Positions 53,458-62,688 of a stretch of DNA of 64,000 bases are shown here, piece by piece. The number at the start of each line of letters is the position of its first letter. The first letter of the stretch is position 1. Where the stretch lies: positions 6,981 to 70,980 of the forward strand of contig JBBKVK010000357.1 of NCBI GenBank assembly GCA_037968395.1, read 5' to 3'. Source of the stretch: JADKBO01 sp037968395. GTDB lineage: Bacteria; Bacteroidota; Bacteroidia; Chitinophagales; Saprospiraceae. The notes under the pieces were generated by a model. The model was not told where the DNA came from. It ran no database searches and saw only the letters and a list, made by a program, of their open reading frames with translations. The translations under genes were made by a program, and so were the position numbers.

Positions 53458-55305
53458 ATGAAAAACATGAAACAACTATTACTTCTATTATTAGTCCCAT
53501 TATCTGGCATATTGCATGCCCAAACAGGAAATGTAGGAATTGGAACTTCGTCTCCCAACCAAAAACTTCATGTAGAAAGCCTAGATACGACAGGTTATGC
53601 TGGTGCAATAAAGCTTAGTACTCCCAATATGGATAGTTCAAGTCAAGCTGTATTGATGTTTGGAAAAAATACAGGTACAAGAAATCAAGCAGAAATCAGA
53701 TATCATTTTGATGGAAATAGCAGCATCAATAACCAATACCAATTCGGGTTTTCAAATATTCAACCATTTGTGTTTTTTAATGGCAATACTAGGGTAGGTA
53801 TCGGAGAGGAAAATCCTGATGCAAAACTTCACGTCAATGGCAATGTTAAGGTTTCCGATGGTACTCAAGGTGCGGGTAAGGTGCTTACCTCGGATGCAGA
53901 TGGTTTGGCAACATGGGCAGAATCTACAACAGATACTCTCAATATCATAGCAGATGCTGATAAGAATACGAACATTACAATTGATAATTCGGATATAATA
54001 AATATAAGTCAAAATGGAGTTCAATATTTTAAATTAGATAACGGTAAATTCCAATTTGTAAATACCGGTGGAAATACTTATATCGGAGAAAATTCTGGGC
54101 AAAATGCAGATCTAGCCCTCGGAACAGGTAATACAGCTTTAGGCCATTTAGCACTTCAAAGTAATATGGGTAATGCAAGAGATAACGTTGCAGTAGGATC
54201 ACAAGCAATGCAAGTTAGTACTACGGGAAGAGAAAATGTTGCAATTGGAAGACAAGCATTGCAAAATGGAACTCCAGGTGATGGTAATGTTGCGATTGGT
54301 ATGAGAGCATTAAATGCAAATAGTGGACAAAAAAATGTAGCTATTGGAAGAGATGTAATGAGATTTAACACGAATGGATCATTTAATACTTCAATCGGTC
54401 AAGAAAGCGGTAATCAAAATCAAGGATCACTCAATGTTTTCATGGGGTATCAGGCAGGCTTTAATGAGACAGGTGATGAAAAATTGTATATAGATAATTC
54501 GAATACTAATACTCCTTTGATTTATGGTGATTTTGCAAGCAACGCCGTTACAATCAATGGAACGGCAAATATAACAGAAGATATTATAGTGAACAATGTC
54601 GTCATTGGAAGAAGAGGAACTACTACGAATATGGTGGTTGGAGAAGGTGCACTAGAAAACTTATCAACAGGTCAATACAATACAGGAGTAGGTCAATTTT
54701 CTATGCAGAATAATGATGAAGGAACTGAAAATACTGGTTTAGGCTATAATTCTTTAACTTTAAACACGTCAGGTGGACAAAATACTGGCATTGGATCTGG
54801 AGCTCTATACAGAAATCAAACTTCATCAAGCAATACCGCTGTAGGATATACTGCTTTAGGAGAATCAACTGGTGGAGGTAATACTGCCATCGGTGCATCT
54901 GCAATGGTAGATTTACTTACAGGTTTTGATAATGTAGCTGTGGGTGCAGGTGTAATGGGTGGTCTAGGTGCAGGCTCTCAAAATACAGCTATTGGCTATA
55001 ACAGTGGATCTTTAGCTATTGGAAATGGTAATGTATTCATAGGAAATAGAGCTGGATTTAATGAGACAGGAAATGAGAAATTGTATCTTGACAATACAGA
55101 TACTACTACACCTCTTATCGGTGGTGATTTTGCAAGCAACGCCGTTACGATCAATGGGACAATACACATCACTCAAACTGCCAAACTCACTCCTTTAGCA
55201 ACTGCACCTGGATGCGGAGCAGGAGATGCAGGATTGATGTACTTCGATGACACATCAAAAAAACTGAGAGTGTGTGATGGTACAATTTGGCAGGATACGT
55301 ATTAA
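53458..55305 (+). CDS. Secreted head-repeat (trimeric adhesin/tail-fibre-like) protein
   Basis: 615-residue exported protein; signal peptide ends ILHAQ. N-terminal GNVGIGTSSPNQKLHVES and a second GIGEENPDAKLHVNG are the opening motif of phage tail-fibre and Bacteroidota surface proteins. Then come many short repeats of the form NxAxGxxAL (NTALGHLAL, NVAVGSQAM, NVAIGRQAL, NTGIGSGAL), like YadA-type trimeric heads. A module NVFxGxxAGFNETGxEKLYxDN is duplicated. No peptidase S74 or anchor domain is seen; the end reads GLMYFDDTSKKLRVCDGTIW. Likely a fibrous surface or matrix protein; function unknown. Confidence 0.75.
   Translation: MKNMKQLLLLLLVPLSGILHAQTGNVGIGTSSPNQKLHVESLDTTGYAGAIKLSTPNMDSSSQAVLMFGKNTGTRNQAEIRYHFDGNSSINNQYQFGFSNIQPFVFFNGNTRVGIGEENPDAKLHVNGNVKVSDGTQGAGKVLTSDADGLATWAESTTDTLNIIADADKNTNITIDNSDIINISQNGVQYFKLDNGKFQFVNTGGNTYIGENSGQNADLALGTGNTALGHLALQSNMGNARDNVAVGSQAMQVSTTGRENVAIGRQALQNGTPGDGNVAIGMRALNANSGQKNVAIGRDVMRFNTNGSFNTSIGQESGNQNQGSLNVFMGYQAGFNETGDEKLYIDNSNTNTPLIYGDFASNAVTINGTANITEDIIVNNVVIGRRGTTTNMVVGEGALENLSTGQYNTGVGQFSMQNNDEGTENTGLGYNSLTLNTSGGQNTGIGSGALYRNQTSSSNTAVGYTALGESTGGGNTAIGASAMVDLLTGFDNVAVGAGVMGGLGAGSQNTAIGYNSGSLAIGNGNVFIGNRAGFNETGNEKLYLDNTDTTTPLIGGDFASNAVTINGTIHITQTAKLTPLATAPGCGAGDAGLMYFDDTSKKLRVCDGTIWQDTY
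54526..54551 (+). repeat. 26-base direct repeat, copy 1 (inside head-repeat gene)
   Basis: Identical to 55123-55148, 597 bases downstream. Encodes the GDFASNAVT segment and sits in a longer diverged duplication of the NETGxEKLY module. Confidence 0.85.
55123..55148 (+). repeat. 26-base direct repeat, copy 2 (inside head-repeat gene)
   Basis: Exact second copy of 54526-54551, in frame. Confidence 0.85.
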
Positions 55306-55324
55306 GAATCTTAATTAAATAAAG

Positions 55325-55361
55325 ATTATGGCTGAGGAAGTCGATCTATCTCAGCCATAAT
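55325..55361 (+). terminator. Hairpin after the head-repeat gene
   Basis: Twelve perfect pairs (55325-55336 with 55350-55361) around a 13-base loop, 20 bases past the stop. The following tract TTCTAATTTA is only moderately U-rich, so partial read-through into the LytTR gene is possible. Confidence 0.65.
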
Positions 55362-55395
55362 TCTAATTTATAAAATAGCAAAAATTATAGGAGAT

Positions 55396-55806
55396 ATGAC
55401 CATGAATCAATTTAAAATTAATAGAAACATTAATACACCAATTCTTTATACTAAACCAATTAAGAGGATTGTAATATCAAATAATAATGGCAACCACTTC
55501 ATCAATCAAAATGCAATTTTATACCTGAGATCTGAAGGAAACTATTGCCACATATATCTTGTGGATGGCACGAGGATATTGTGCTCGAAAACGTTAAAAT
55601 CTGTCTCTAGTCAACTTAATAAAGAACAATTTGTAAGATCTCACAACTCCATTGTTATCAATTGGAATTTGGTTACTCATATCAATAATTCCTTAGATGA
55701 AATCAAATTGGTAGGTGGAACTATTGTACCTATATCAAGGGCTAGAAAAAAAGAGTTAAAATGGAAAATCAACACTGAGCAAAACAAAGTGTTTGCTGAG
55801 CAGTAA
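55396..55806 (+). CDS. Stand-alone LytTR DNA-binding protein
   Basis: 136-residue regulator with only a LytTR domain (about 25-125): ILYLRSEGNYCHIYLVDGTR, then SSQLNKEQFVRSHNSIVINW. No receiver or membrane segment, so it is not a normal two-component partner. It lies 90 bases after the surface protein gene, past a hairpin, on the same strand. It may feed back on that gene; this is inferred. Confidence 0.88.
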   Translation: MTMNQFKINRNINTPILYTKPIKRIVISNNNGNHFINQNAILYLRSEGNYCHIYLVDGTRILCSKTLKSVSSQLNKEQFVRSHNSIVINWNLVTHINNSLDEIKLVGGTIVPISRARKKELKWKINTEQNKVFAEQ

Positions 55807-55824
55807 AAGATAAAACATTTACTC

Positions 55825-57132
55825 CTATCCCTTCATCAAAGTATGATTGATATCCGTATTAGAAGCTTGCCATGCTGGAATTATTGACGCTACAAGCCCA
55901 ATTATTAACGATGCACCAAGTAACCAAAGTTCTTCTCGTAAGAATCTCCATCCTGAGAAGCTATATCTGAAATCTTCCATTAGGTATTTTGCTGTGATTT
56001 CTATGCCTATGTGTGCTAAGACTGTCCCGATGATCCAGCCAAGTATTGTCAATATCAATCCTTCCAAGATTACTAAGAGGAAAATCTTAGACCTGCTGCC
56101 TCCTAATACCCTCATCAAGGCTAACTCGTATTTGCGCTCTTTCATGGCTCTAAATAATGAGATGAATATGCTTATCGCTGACACAAATGCTATCAAGAAA
56201 GCGATGACTCTTATTCCTTCAGTCCCAATGCCAATCATATTCCTCAGCTTAGTAATCTCATAAGCGGGAGAGGCTGCTTGCATATTGGTATTCTCATTGA
56301 TATTTCTAGGAAAACTTAGGCTTTGAAAATTAGTCTTATTCTTATACTGAACCAATATGGCTGTGATCTGCTTGTCTTGATGATTTAAGAGATCTGCTGT
56401 GCTGTTGTCATGCTGATGGTCGTGGCTTGCATGATTGTGGTCTTCATGATTATGATCATATTTACTCTCACCACTTTCGTCAGTATTACTTGTTTCTTTG
56501 GGACTTTCTTCATCGTGGTCATGTACTGCCCATACTGTAGACGTACTCGTCAATATCAATTGGTCTATGACTGTCCCCGTCGGAGATAGTATCCCAACTA
56601 CTTTAAACGACGAATGGTCGTGAGCTAAATTATCATCCTCTAACAATCCATGTGAACTCTTAAATTTATCTCCAATTTTTAATCCTGTTACATCAGCTAC
56701 TTGCTTACCAATGGTCACTTCTAGATCGGATTCATACAACTTGCCTTCTCCCACTTTGGCATTGTACATTTTCATAATGTCATAAGAAGTACCTACTATT
56801 CTGTAACTTCGATAGTTATCACCTAAAGATAATGGCACTGCCAGTTTGATCAATGGATGTTTAGGGTTTAGGAATGCTTTTGCCTCAGATATATTGATAT
56901 TTCCCGTAGGGTTATCAATATGATACATGTTACACAATATCAATTGTAGTGGACTTCCTTTAGCTCCAATGACTAAATCTATGTCTGCAAAATTAGATTC
57001 AAACTTTTCTTTCAATTGGGTATTCAATAACAAGAGGTAGCTAATCAGCCCTATTCCTAAAGCAAATAGAATCAACCCAATTAAAAGATTAAGTGGATGA
57101 TGTATCGTGTTTTTCCAAGCTAACTTCAGCAT
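55825..57132 (-). CDS. FtsX/MacB-type ABC permease with His-rich outer loop
   Basis: 435-residue permease: N-terminal membrane helix (about 15-37), a large periplasmic domain (about 38-300), and three C-terminal helices (about 305-330, 350-375, 395-420) with the FtsX stretch MKERKYELALMRVLGGSRSK. Residues about 200-245 hold a dense His/Asp cluster (VHDHDEESPKET ... YDHNHEDHNHASHDHQHDN), which would bind Zn, Ni or Cu. Overlaps the ATPase gene by 1 base. MacB-type systems are mechanotransmitters or extractors rather than importers, so a metal-linked envelope role is inferred. Confidence 0.87.
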   Translation of the reverse strand: MLKLAWKNTIHHPLNLLIGLILFALGIGLISYLLLLNTQLKEKFESNFADIDLVIGAKGSPLQLILCNMYHIDNPTGNINISEAKAFLNPKHPLIKLAVPLSLGDNYRSYRIVGTSYDIMKMYNAKVGEGKLYESDLEVTIGKQVADVTGLKIGDKFKSSHGLLEDDNLAHDHSSFKVVGILSPTGTVIDQLILTSTSTVWAVHDHDEESPKETSNTDESGESKYDHNHEDHNHASHDHQHDNSTADLLNHQDKQITAILVQYKNKTNFQSLSFPRNINENTNMQAASPAYEITKLRNMIGIGTEGIRVIAFLIAFVSAISIFISLFRAMKERKYELALMRVLGGSRSKIFLLVILEGLILTILGWIIGTVLAHIGIEITAKYLMEDFRYSFSGWRFLREELWLLGASLIIGLVASIIPAWQASNTDINHTLMKG

Positions 57133-57761
57133 TATGATAAGGTTATTGAGTGATCAATAAATGCCTTCAATCTGGCATCATGGGTTACGATTAGCAAGGC
57201 AGCACCCACAGACTTTGATTGCTCAACAAGCAGTTTTGCCACTTCTTTAGCATTATTATCATCTAAAGCAGACGTAGGCTCGTCTGCTAATATTAGTTTT
57301 GGAGTGTTGATCAAAGCCCTAACTATTGCAACTCTTTGCTTTTCGCCTTCACTTAATTGATTGGTATATTGTGATTTTTTATCTTTAATACCTAAAGCTT
57401 CAAGGTAGTCAAAGGCAATATTTTTATCAAATTTTTCACCCGATAATTCTTGAGATAACTCAAGATTTTCTAATACATTTAATGAAGCAATAAAGTGATT
57501 TTTTTGAAAAACAATACTGATGTTTTGCCCTCTGAATTTGTCAAGATTTTGATTGCTTAATTGTGTAATATCCTGATCATTAACCAATATTTTTCCCGAA
57601 ATCGGGTTCATTAATCCACCTAATAAATGTAGTAAAGTCGTCTTCCCAATGCCTGATTGGCCTAATATCAACAAGGCCTCTCCTCCATTGACTTTAATAT
57701 CAGGAAACTTAAACACTTTATCATTCTGATAATAATATGTTAGGTCATTGGTTTGTATCAT
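57132..57761 (-). CDS. ABC transporter ATP-binding protein (LolD/MacB type)
   Basis: 209-residue ATPase: Walker A LGQSGIGKTTL, Q-loop VFQKNHFIASLNV, signature LSEGEKQRV, Walker B LILADEPTSALD, H-loop VTHDARL. Works with the overlapping permease. Confidence 0.94.
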   Translation of the reverse strand: MIQTNDLTYYYQNDKVFKFPDIKVNGGEALLILGQSGIGKTTLLHLLGGLMNPISGKILVNDQDITQLSNQNLDKFRGQNISIVFQKNHFIASLNVLENLELSQELSGEKFDKNIAFDYLEALGIKDKKSQYTNQLSEGEKQRVAIVRALINTPKLILADEPTSALDDNNAKEVAKLLVEQSKSVGAALLIVTHDARLKAFIDHSITLS

Positions 57762-57776
57762 AAATTTGTTTTCCTT

Positions 57777-58133
57777 TTATTTCTTTACTCTAGCATCAAA
57801 ATAAATAAACTTTATCAGTGCAAAAGCTGTCAAAATATTAATCATCAATATTCCACTATATCTCCAAACAGATGGCATGTGGTACCTTATGTATGCATAA
57901 TGGATTGGTTCAATTAAACAAGCTATAGACGCTAGTATAAAGACCAATACCACTTTGGCAACTGAAGTACTCCCAGCTACCACAGTATTGTTCATCGATA
58001 ATGTTATGATTCCTAAGAATACAAATAACAGAGGTATTATTCTTGATTCGTCTCCAAGTTTAAACTCCATAAATCCAAGCCCAGCCATCAGTATTGCATT
58101 AAGCAATACAAGAAATGAAAACTTCATCTTCAA
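57777..58133 (-). CDS. Small four-helix membrane protein of unknown function
   Basis: 118 residues with four hydrophobic segments (about 5-23, 34-52, 57-78, 92-112). I do not recognise a family. A His-Tyr pair (EPIHYAYIRYHMP) sits between helices 3 and 4. It lies 15 bases upstream of the ABC ATPase gene on the same strand and is probably a third part of that system. Confidence 0.65.
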   Translation of the reverse strand: MKMKFSFLVLLNAILMAGLGFMEFKLGDESRIIPLLFVFLGIITLSMNNTVVAGSTSVAKVVLVFILASIACLIEPIHYAYIRYHMPSVWRYSGILMINILTAFALIKFIYFDARVKK

Positions 58134-58150
58134 TAATTTTTTATATTAAA

Positions 58151-60727
58151 TTAAAATTCTTCATCAAATTCCTCTTCAAATTGATCACGTTTGACCTTTT
58201 TGTTAATGATAGACTGCTGCTCATCTTCTGGTTTTACTTGTTTATATTTTTCGCAATCTACCATTTCAGAAAAACCCGGTGGAGGATCTGCAAACTTTGC
58301 GTTATAGTTATAAATACCAGTACTATCACTTTCTAGTTTCTTAAGAAGTTTTTGAGCTATAGGTCGAGCCATCACGTACCCTTGTCCATCGTCCAATGTT
58401 AAAAATCTTATCCATTTGTCATCTCCGCCTGTCCAAACACCAACTATTAACTCTGGTGTTACTCCCATAAACCACCCGTCAGAATAATCATTGGTAGTAC
58501 CTGTCTTTCCACCATATTGACTCTTTAGTCCCATGCCATAAGATCCACCAGTATTATTCCTTAACATATCCACCATAATTGCATTGTACATAGGATTTAT
58601 GGCAGCGTTTCTTTTTGGTACAGCAGTATAGATGACCTTACCATATTTGTCTATGATGTTTTTAATAAATACAGGTTGGACGTAAGTACCTTGATTGGCA
58701 AAAGTAGTATAAGCTCCTACCATATCTAATAGTCTAATATCCACAGCACCAAGACAAATTGAAGGCACATTGGGTACCGCTAATCTTCCATCAGACAATT
58801 TCTCTGTTTTACTAATGCCTACATTATCTAGCAAGTCTCTTACGACATCTACATTTCCCAATTCTTTTATTAATCTGACAGTAATAGAATTTTTGGAGTA
58901 TAATAATCCATGATACAAATTGTATTTGTTACCTGTAAACTCTCCATTTGCATTGGCAGGTGACCACTCTTTATCTACATGAAAATTGGCATCTCCAGGA
59001 GCAATAGTATATTGTATATCATCAAATGTCTGGCATGGACTAATCCCACCAAAAGCCATAGCTGCTGTGTAAACAAAAGGCTTTAGGGTCGATCCCACAG
59101 ATCTTCTTGAAGTAGCGTGATCGTATTTAAAGTATTTATGGTTGACTCCGCCTACCCAAGCTTTGATATAGCCTGTTTTGGGCTCTACTGCCAGAGTGCC
59201 GTTTTGTAAAATCATATTATGTAACTTTACAGAATCTCTTGGCGTCATTTCTACTTCTTTCTCACCTAGCTCGTGATCATAAACCAACATTTTTACTGGT
59301 GTATCAAATTCTTTAATAAAAGATGCCTCATGGCCTTCATAGCTTTTACTATATTTTTCCCATTTGTTACTAGAAAGTAATTTTTGGTATTCATTTTTTG
59401 AATCTTTACTAATTCTTCTATTTTCTATTTCATTAGCAAATGAAGATTCTCCTTTTGAAATAGCTATTAGAGCTTTAAATACATTATCTGATGTAGATAA
59501 ATCAGGAAAAGATTTTGTAATCTCTTCAATTGTTTTGCCTAGGTTTTTAGTTCTTAATATTCCATATCTTTCCGACGATTTCATTCTTTGGAGGAATGTC
59601 TCTGATCTTATTCCTTTTTGGATATCATCAGCATCATAAGTCCAAGGATTTCTACCTTTCCAGACCCGATCAAATCTTTTCTGGAGCCAAGACATATGTT
59701 CTTCTACAGCTTCTTCGGCATATCTTTGATAATCAAGATCAATGGTAGTATTAATCGTTAAGCCATCAGTATATATATTGTAATTAGTGCCATCAGGTTT
59801 TTTAATATTTTCATCATCCAATAGCTGTTTTACAAACTTTGTTAATTCTGCCCTGAAATAAGGAGCAGGACCATCGCTTTGTTCTGCTCTCATAAAATTA
59901 GACATATCTATTGGCTTTTGGATAAGACTATCTAATTCAGCTCTGGTAATAGCGCCTGCATTTTTCATTAATGACATTACGATGTCTCTTCTTTCCTTAG
60001 ATATTTCAGGAAACCTTTTTGGATTGTAAAGACTTGGATTTTGTAGCATCCCTACTAAGACTGCTGCTTCATCAGCTTTTAATAAATCTTGATTTACATT
60101 AAAATAGGTCTGTGAAGCCGCTTGTATACCGTGAGCTCCGTTCACAAATTCAAATTTATTAAGATATAATGCTAGTATTTCTTCTTTTGTGAAATTACTT
60201 TCCAACCTCACCGCAGTAATCCATTCCTTTAGTTTAGCGCCGACAAGTGTGAAAGTTCTTTTAAAGAAACCCATATTACGCATACTGGGTCTTTTGAATA
60301 ATAACTTTGCTAGTTGTTGACTAATGGTAGAACCTCCTCCTGAGCTCTTATCACTAAGTAAGACCGTCTTGACTGCGACTCTAAACAAAGCAGGAATATC
60401 AACGCCAGAGTGGCTATAAAATCTATTATCTTCAGTGGCTATTAAAGCACTGTGAATTAATGGATTTAATTCATCAAATCTGATTGGTTCTCGATTTTCT
60501 ACATAATACTTACCAAATGGTCTGCCTTTATCATCATATATGACACTGGCTTCGTCATACTGTGGATTTTCTAACTGTTCAAAGGTGGGCAACCCGCTAG
60601 CTCCCGCCCAAATCATTAATATAATGACTAACAATACAGCACCACAAGCTCCTACCCAAAGCAGTTTAATAATTGAATCGGTATGATTATGTATCCAATT
60701 TTTGATAGATTGAAGTTTACTCAACAC
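58151..60727 (-). CDS. Class A penicillin-binding protein 1A
   Basis: 858-residue bifunctional murein synthase. One TM helix (about 20-42), glycosyltransferase domain with ATEDNRFYSHSGVDI, GGSTISQQLAK and LNKFEFVNGAHGIQ, and a transpeptidase domain with SVGSTLKPF (active Ser), SKNS (SxN) and GGKTGTTNDYSDGWF (KTG). The start is GTG. The C-terminal about 40 residues are acidic and disordered. Promoter TTG-N16-TAGCTTTG upstream. Confidence 0.95.
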   Translation of the reverse strand: MLSKLQSIKNWIHNHTDSIIKLLWVGACGAVLLVIILMIWAGASGLPTFEQLENPQYDEASVIYDDKGRPFGKYYVENREPIRFDELNPLIHSALIATEDNRFYSHSGVDIPALFRVAVKTVLLSDKSSGGGSTISQQLAKLLFKRPSMRNMGFFKRTFTLVGAKLKEWITAVRLESNFTKEEILALYLNKFEFVNGAHGIQAASQTYFNVNQDLLKADEAAVLVGMLQNPSLYNPKRFPEISKERRDIVMSLMKNAGAITRAELDSLIQKPIDMSNFMRAEQSDGPAPYFRAELTKFVKQLLDDENIKKPDGTNYNIYTDGLTINTTIDLDYQRYAEEAVEEHMSWLQKRFDRVWKGRNPWTYDADDIQKGIRSETFLQRMKSSERYGILRTKNLGKTIEEITKSFPDLSTSDNVFKALIAISKGESSFANEIENRRISKDSKNEYQKLLSSNKWEKYSKSYEGHEASFIKEFDTPVKMLVYDHELGEKEVEMTPRDSVKLHNMILQNGTLAVEPKTGYIKAWVGGVNHKYFKYDHATSRRSVGSTLKPFVYTAAMAFGGISPCQTFDDIQYTIAPGDANFHVDKEWSPANANGEFTGNKYNLYHGLLYSKNSITVRLIKELGNVDVVRDLLDNVGISKTEKLSDGRLAVPNVPSICLGAVDIRLLDMVGAYTTFANQGTYVQPVFIKNIIDKYGKVIYTAVPKRNAAINPMYNAIMVDMLRNNTGGSYGMGLKSQYGGKTGTTNDYSDGWFMGVTPELIVGVWTGGDDKWIRFLTLDDGQGYVMARPIAQKLLKKLESDSTGIYNYNAKFADPPPGFSEMVDCEKYKQVKPEDEQQSIINKKVKRDQFEEEFDEEF

Positions 60728-60743
60728 TCTCAGATTTAGCCCA

Positions 60744-60770
60744 CAAAGCTAAGAATTAATCATAATTCAA
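60744..60770 (-). promoter_or_regulatory. Promoter for the PBP1A gene
   Basis: On the minus strand TTG (60770-60768), 16 bases, TAGCTTTG (60751-60744), 17 bases before the GTG start. Confidence 0.5.
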
Positions 60771-60915
60771 GCCTTGGTTTTTTAAGTATTCTGTTTATTT
60801 GATTTTTAATAGGGGGCTGTTGTTAAAAAAGTACTTAAGTTATGGTGTTTTGATTTGATTTGAGAAAAGGAAATTACTTTAATAAGCTGTTTGAAACAAC
60901 TTGTAACTATTTTAT

Positions 60916-61308
60916 CTAGATCGCTTCATTATTGACTCGACACATTCCATGATTGATCTTCCAATTTAGATAATGTGCATAAGCCAACATGGTACCGCCC
61001 AAAACACTACATATATTGTGGATAAATTCATGACCATTTAATCCAAGTAATAAAAGGAAAATGCCCATAACCCCTGTACCAAGTGGTAAAAACGACCCAT
61101 ATTTATTATAATCTCTGATAATGGAAGATCCTGCAATAAACAACCCAGCTCCAACGATTACTATATCAAAGTAATGATTGTGTGTCATTCCACCTGATCC
61201 AATTAGCCCTAGTGAGAAAATCACAGGTACAGCTATGCAATGTATCGCACATATAAATGATGTGATAAAACCTAAAAAATCAATATTAAAGCTAAAAAAA
61301 TGTTTCAT
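60916..61308 (-). CDS. MerC-domain membrane protein
   Basis: 130 residues from the chosen ATG; four hydrophobic segments and the MerC Cys pair in FICAIHCIAVPV, near the first helix. Family members carry Hg(II) or other soft metals inward, but many Bacteroidota copies have no mercury context, and no merA/merR is near. A longer frame reaches 61356, but a full promoter overlaps it, so the ATG at 61308 is preferred. Confidence 0.83.
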   Translation of the reverse strand: MKHFFSFNIDFLGFITSFICAIHCIAVPVIFSLGLIGSGGMTHNHYFDIVIVGAGLFIAGSSIIRDYNKYGSFLPLGTGVMGIFLLLLGLNGHEFIHNICSVLGGTMLAYAHYLNWKINHGMCRVNNEAI

Positions 61309-61325
61309 AAGTACCAATCGAATTG

Positions 61326-61356
61326 CAAATATACACATAAACTGATCTAAATGCAA
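61326..61356 (-). promoter_or_regulatory. Promoter of the MerC-like gene
   Basis: On the minus strand TTG (61356-61354), 20-base spacer, TATATTTG (61333-61326): a textbook Bacteroidota match. It sets the MerC start at 61308. Confidence 0.6.
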
Positions 61357-61403
61357 TAATGTTGCATAAAGGATTTAATAATTATATCAGTTAATAAAAA
61401 AAT

Positions 61404-61411
61404 TACCTTTG
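61404..61411 (+). promoter_or_regulatory. Bacteroidota -7 box for cinA
   Basis: TACCTTTG, 33 bases before the TTG start of cinA. Confidence 0.45.
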
Positions 61412-61443
61412 CCGTTAATTTTATAAATTATAAACCAAAACCT

Positions 61444-62688
61444 TTGAAAGTAATAGTAATAACAATTGGAGACGAAATATTAATAGGTCAAGTTGTAGAT
61501 ACCAATTCTGCTTGGATAGGGCAACAGCTCGCTTACCTTGGTGTTGCTGTGAGTGAAATAAAGACAATCAAGGACAACAATCAGAGCATTAAAAAAGCCT
61601 TAGAATATGGCATCTCTGAGGCAGATATTATCATTTTTACAGGAGGTTTAGGGCCTACAAAAGATGATATTACTAAAATAAGTCTAGCTGAATATATGGG
61701 AGTTGATATGGTTTTTGATCAAGGTACTTATGACAGAATAGTCGATATTTTTGTTAAGTTTGGTAGACCGATAAAGGAATCTCATAAACATCAATGTTTC
61801 ATGCCCACTAATGCCACATTATTAGAAAATAGAATGGGAACGGCACCTGGAATGCTCTTTGATTTTCAAAATACAATGATAGTCTCTATGCCAGGAGTAC
61901 CTTACGAAATGAAAGCTATAATGGCTGATCATTTGCTTCCAATGATAGCAAAACAAATACCTATTGATCAAAAAATATATAGCCGGACAATCATGACAGC
62001 TGGAGAGGGAGAAACAACAATTGAAGAAAACATCTCTCCTATTATTGATCTTCTACCTAATACTATAAGTGTAGCATATTTACCAAGTTTGGGAAGTGTA
62101 AGAGTCAGAGTAACTGGACGAGGAGAAATTAATACTATCAAGTCAATTGTAGACCACGCTATAAATCAAATGAGTGCTGTGCTCGGAGATATCGTTTATG
62201 CTCTAGATGGTATTAGCTTATCTCAAGCCATTATGCAATTATGCATTGAAAAAAATATCTGGGTCGGAACAGCTGAAAGTTGCACTGGAGGGTTTATCTC
62301 ACATAGAATCACTTCAGATCCTGGATCTTCTAGCTATTACGTAGGTAGCTTAGTAACTTATACAAATGAATTAAAGCATCAATTATTAGGTGTCAACAAT
62401 AAAACAATAGAACAATTTGGAGCTGTCAGTGAGCAAACTGTTATAGAAATGGCAAATGGAGGATTAAAGGTGTTGGGCTCAGATATTGTTATTAGTGTTA
62501 GCGGCATTGCAGGACCAAGTGGGGGATCAGAAGAAAAACCAGTCGGCACTATTTGGATGTGTATTGCCAACAAAAAAGAACACTTCGCCTTCAGAATAAA
62601 TGCTACAAAAGACAGAAAGAAAAACATCGAATATGCTGGAAATGTAGCCTTAAATGCCTTGAGAAAATTTATTTTAAAACATTATTAA
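61444..62688 (+). CDS. cinA: CinA: nicotinamide-nucleotide amidase / MoCF-domain protein
   Basis: 414 residues with both CinA halves. N-terminal MoCF-like domain (1-170: TIGDEILIGQVVDTNSAWI, FTGGLGPTKDDITK) acts as an ADP-ribose/CoA pyrophosphatase in characterised members; the C-terminal domain (about 255-412: GTAESCTGGFISHRITSDPG, SVSGIAGPSGG) deamidates NMN. Role: pyridine nucleotide recycling. The start is TTG (MKVIVITIGDEILIG), firm because it is conserved. Confidence 0.95.
   Translation: MKVIVITIGDEILIGQVVDTNSAWIGQQLAYLGVAVSEIKTIKDNNQSIKKALEYGISEADIIIFTGGLGPTKDDITKISLAEYMGVDMVFDQGTYDRIVDIFVKFGRPIKESHKHQCFMPTNATLLENRMGTAPGMLFDFQNTMIVSMPGVPYEMKAIMADHLLPMIAKQIPIDQKIYSRTIMTAGEGETTIEENISPIIDLLPNTISVAYLPSLGSVRVRVTGRGEINTIKSIVDHAINQMSAVLGDIVYALDGISLSQAIMQLCIEKNIWVGTAESCTGGFISHRITSDPGSSSYYVGSLVTYTNELKHQLLGVNNKTIEQFGAVSEQTVIEMANGGLKVLGSDIVISVSGIAGPSGGSEEKPVGTIWMCIANKKEHFAFRINATKDRKKNIEYAGNVALNALRKFILKHY

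Noticed and set aside
54100..55060. Regular repeats suggesting a CRISPR array
   Set aside because: Repeats are in frame, diverged and encode NxAxGxxAL units; no constant repeat/spacer pattern.
55847..56263. 138-codon plus-strand frame inside the ABC permease gene
   Set aside because: Antisense to a clear permease, with no motif or start signal.
60916..61308. Mercury-resistance operon
   Set aside because: MerC-like protein only; no merR, merA, merT or merP in the window.
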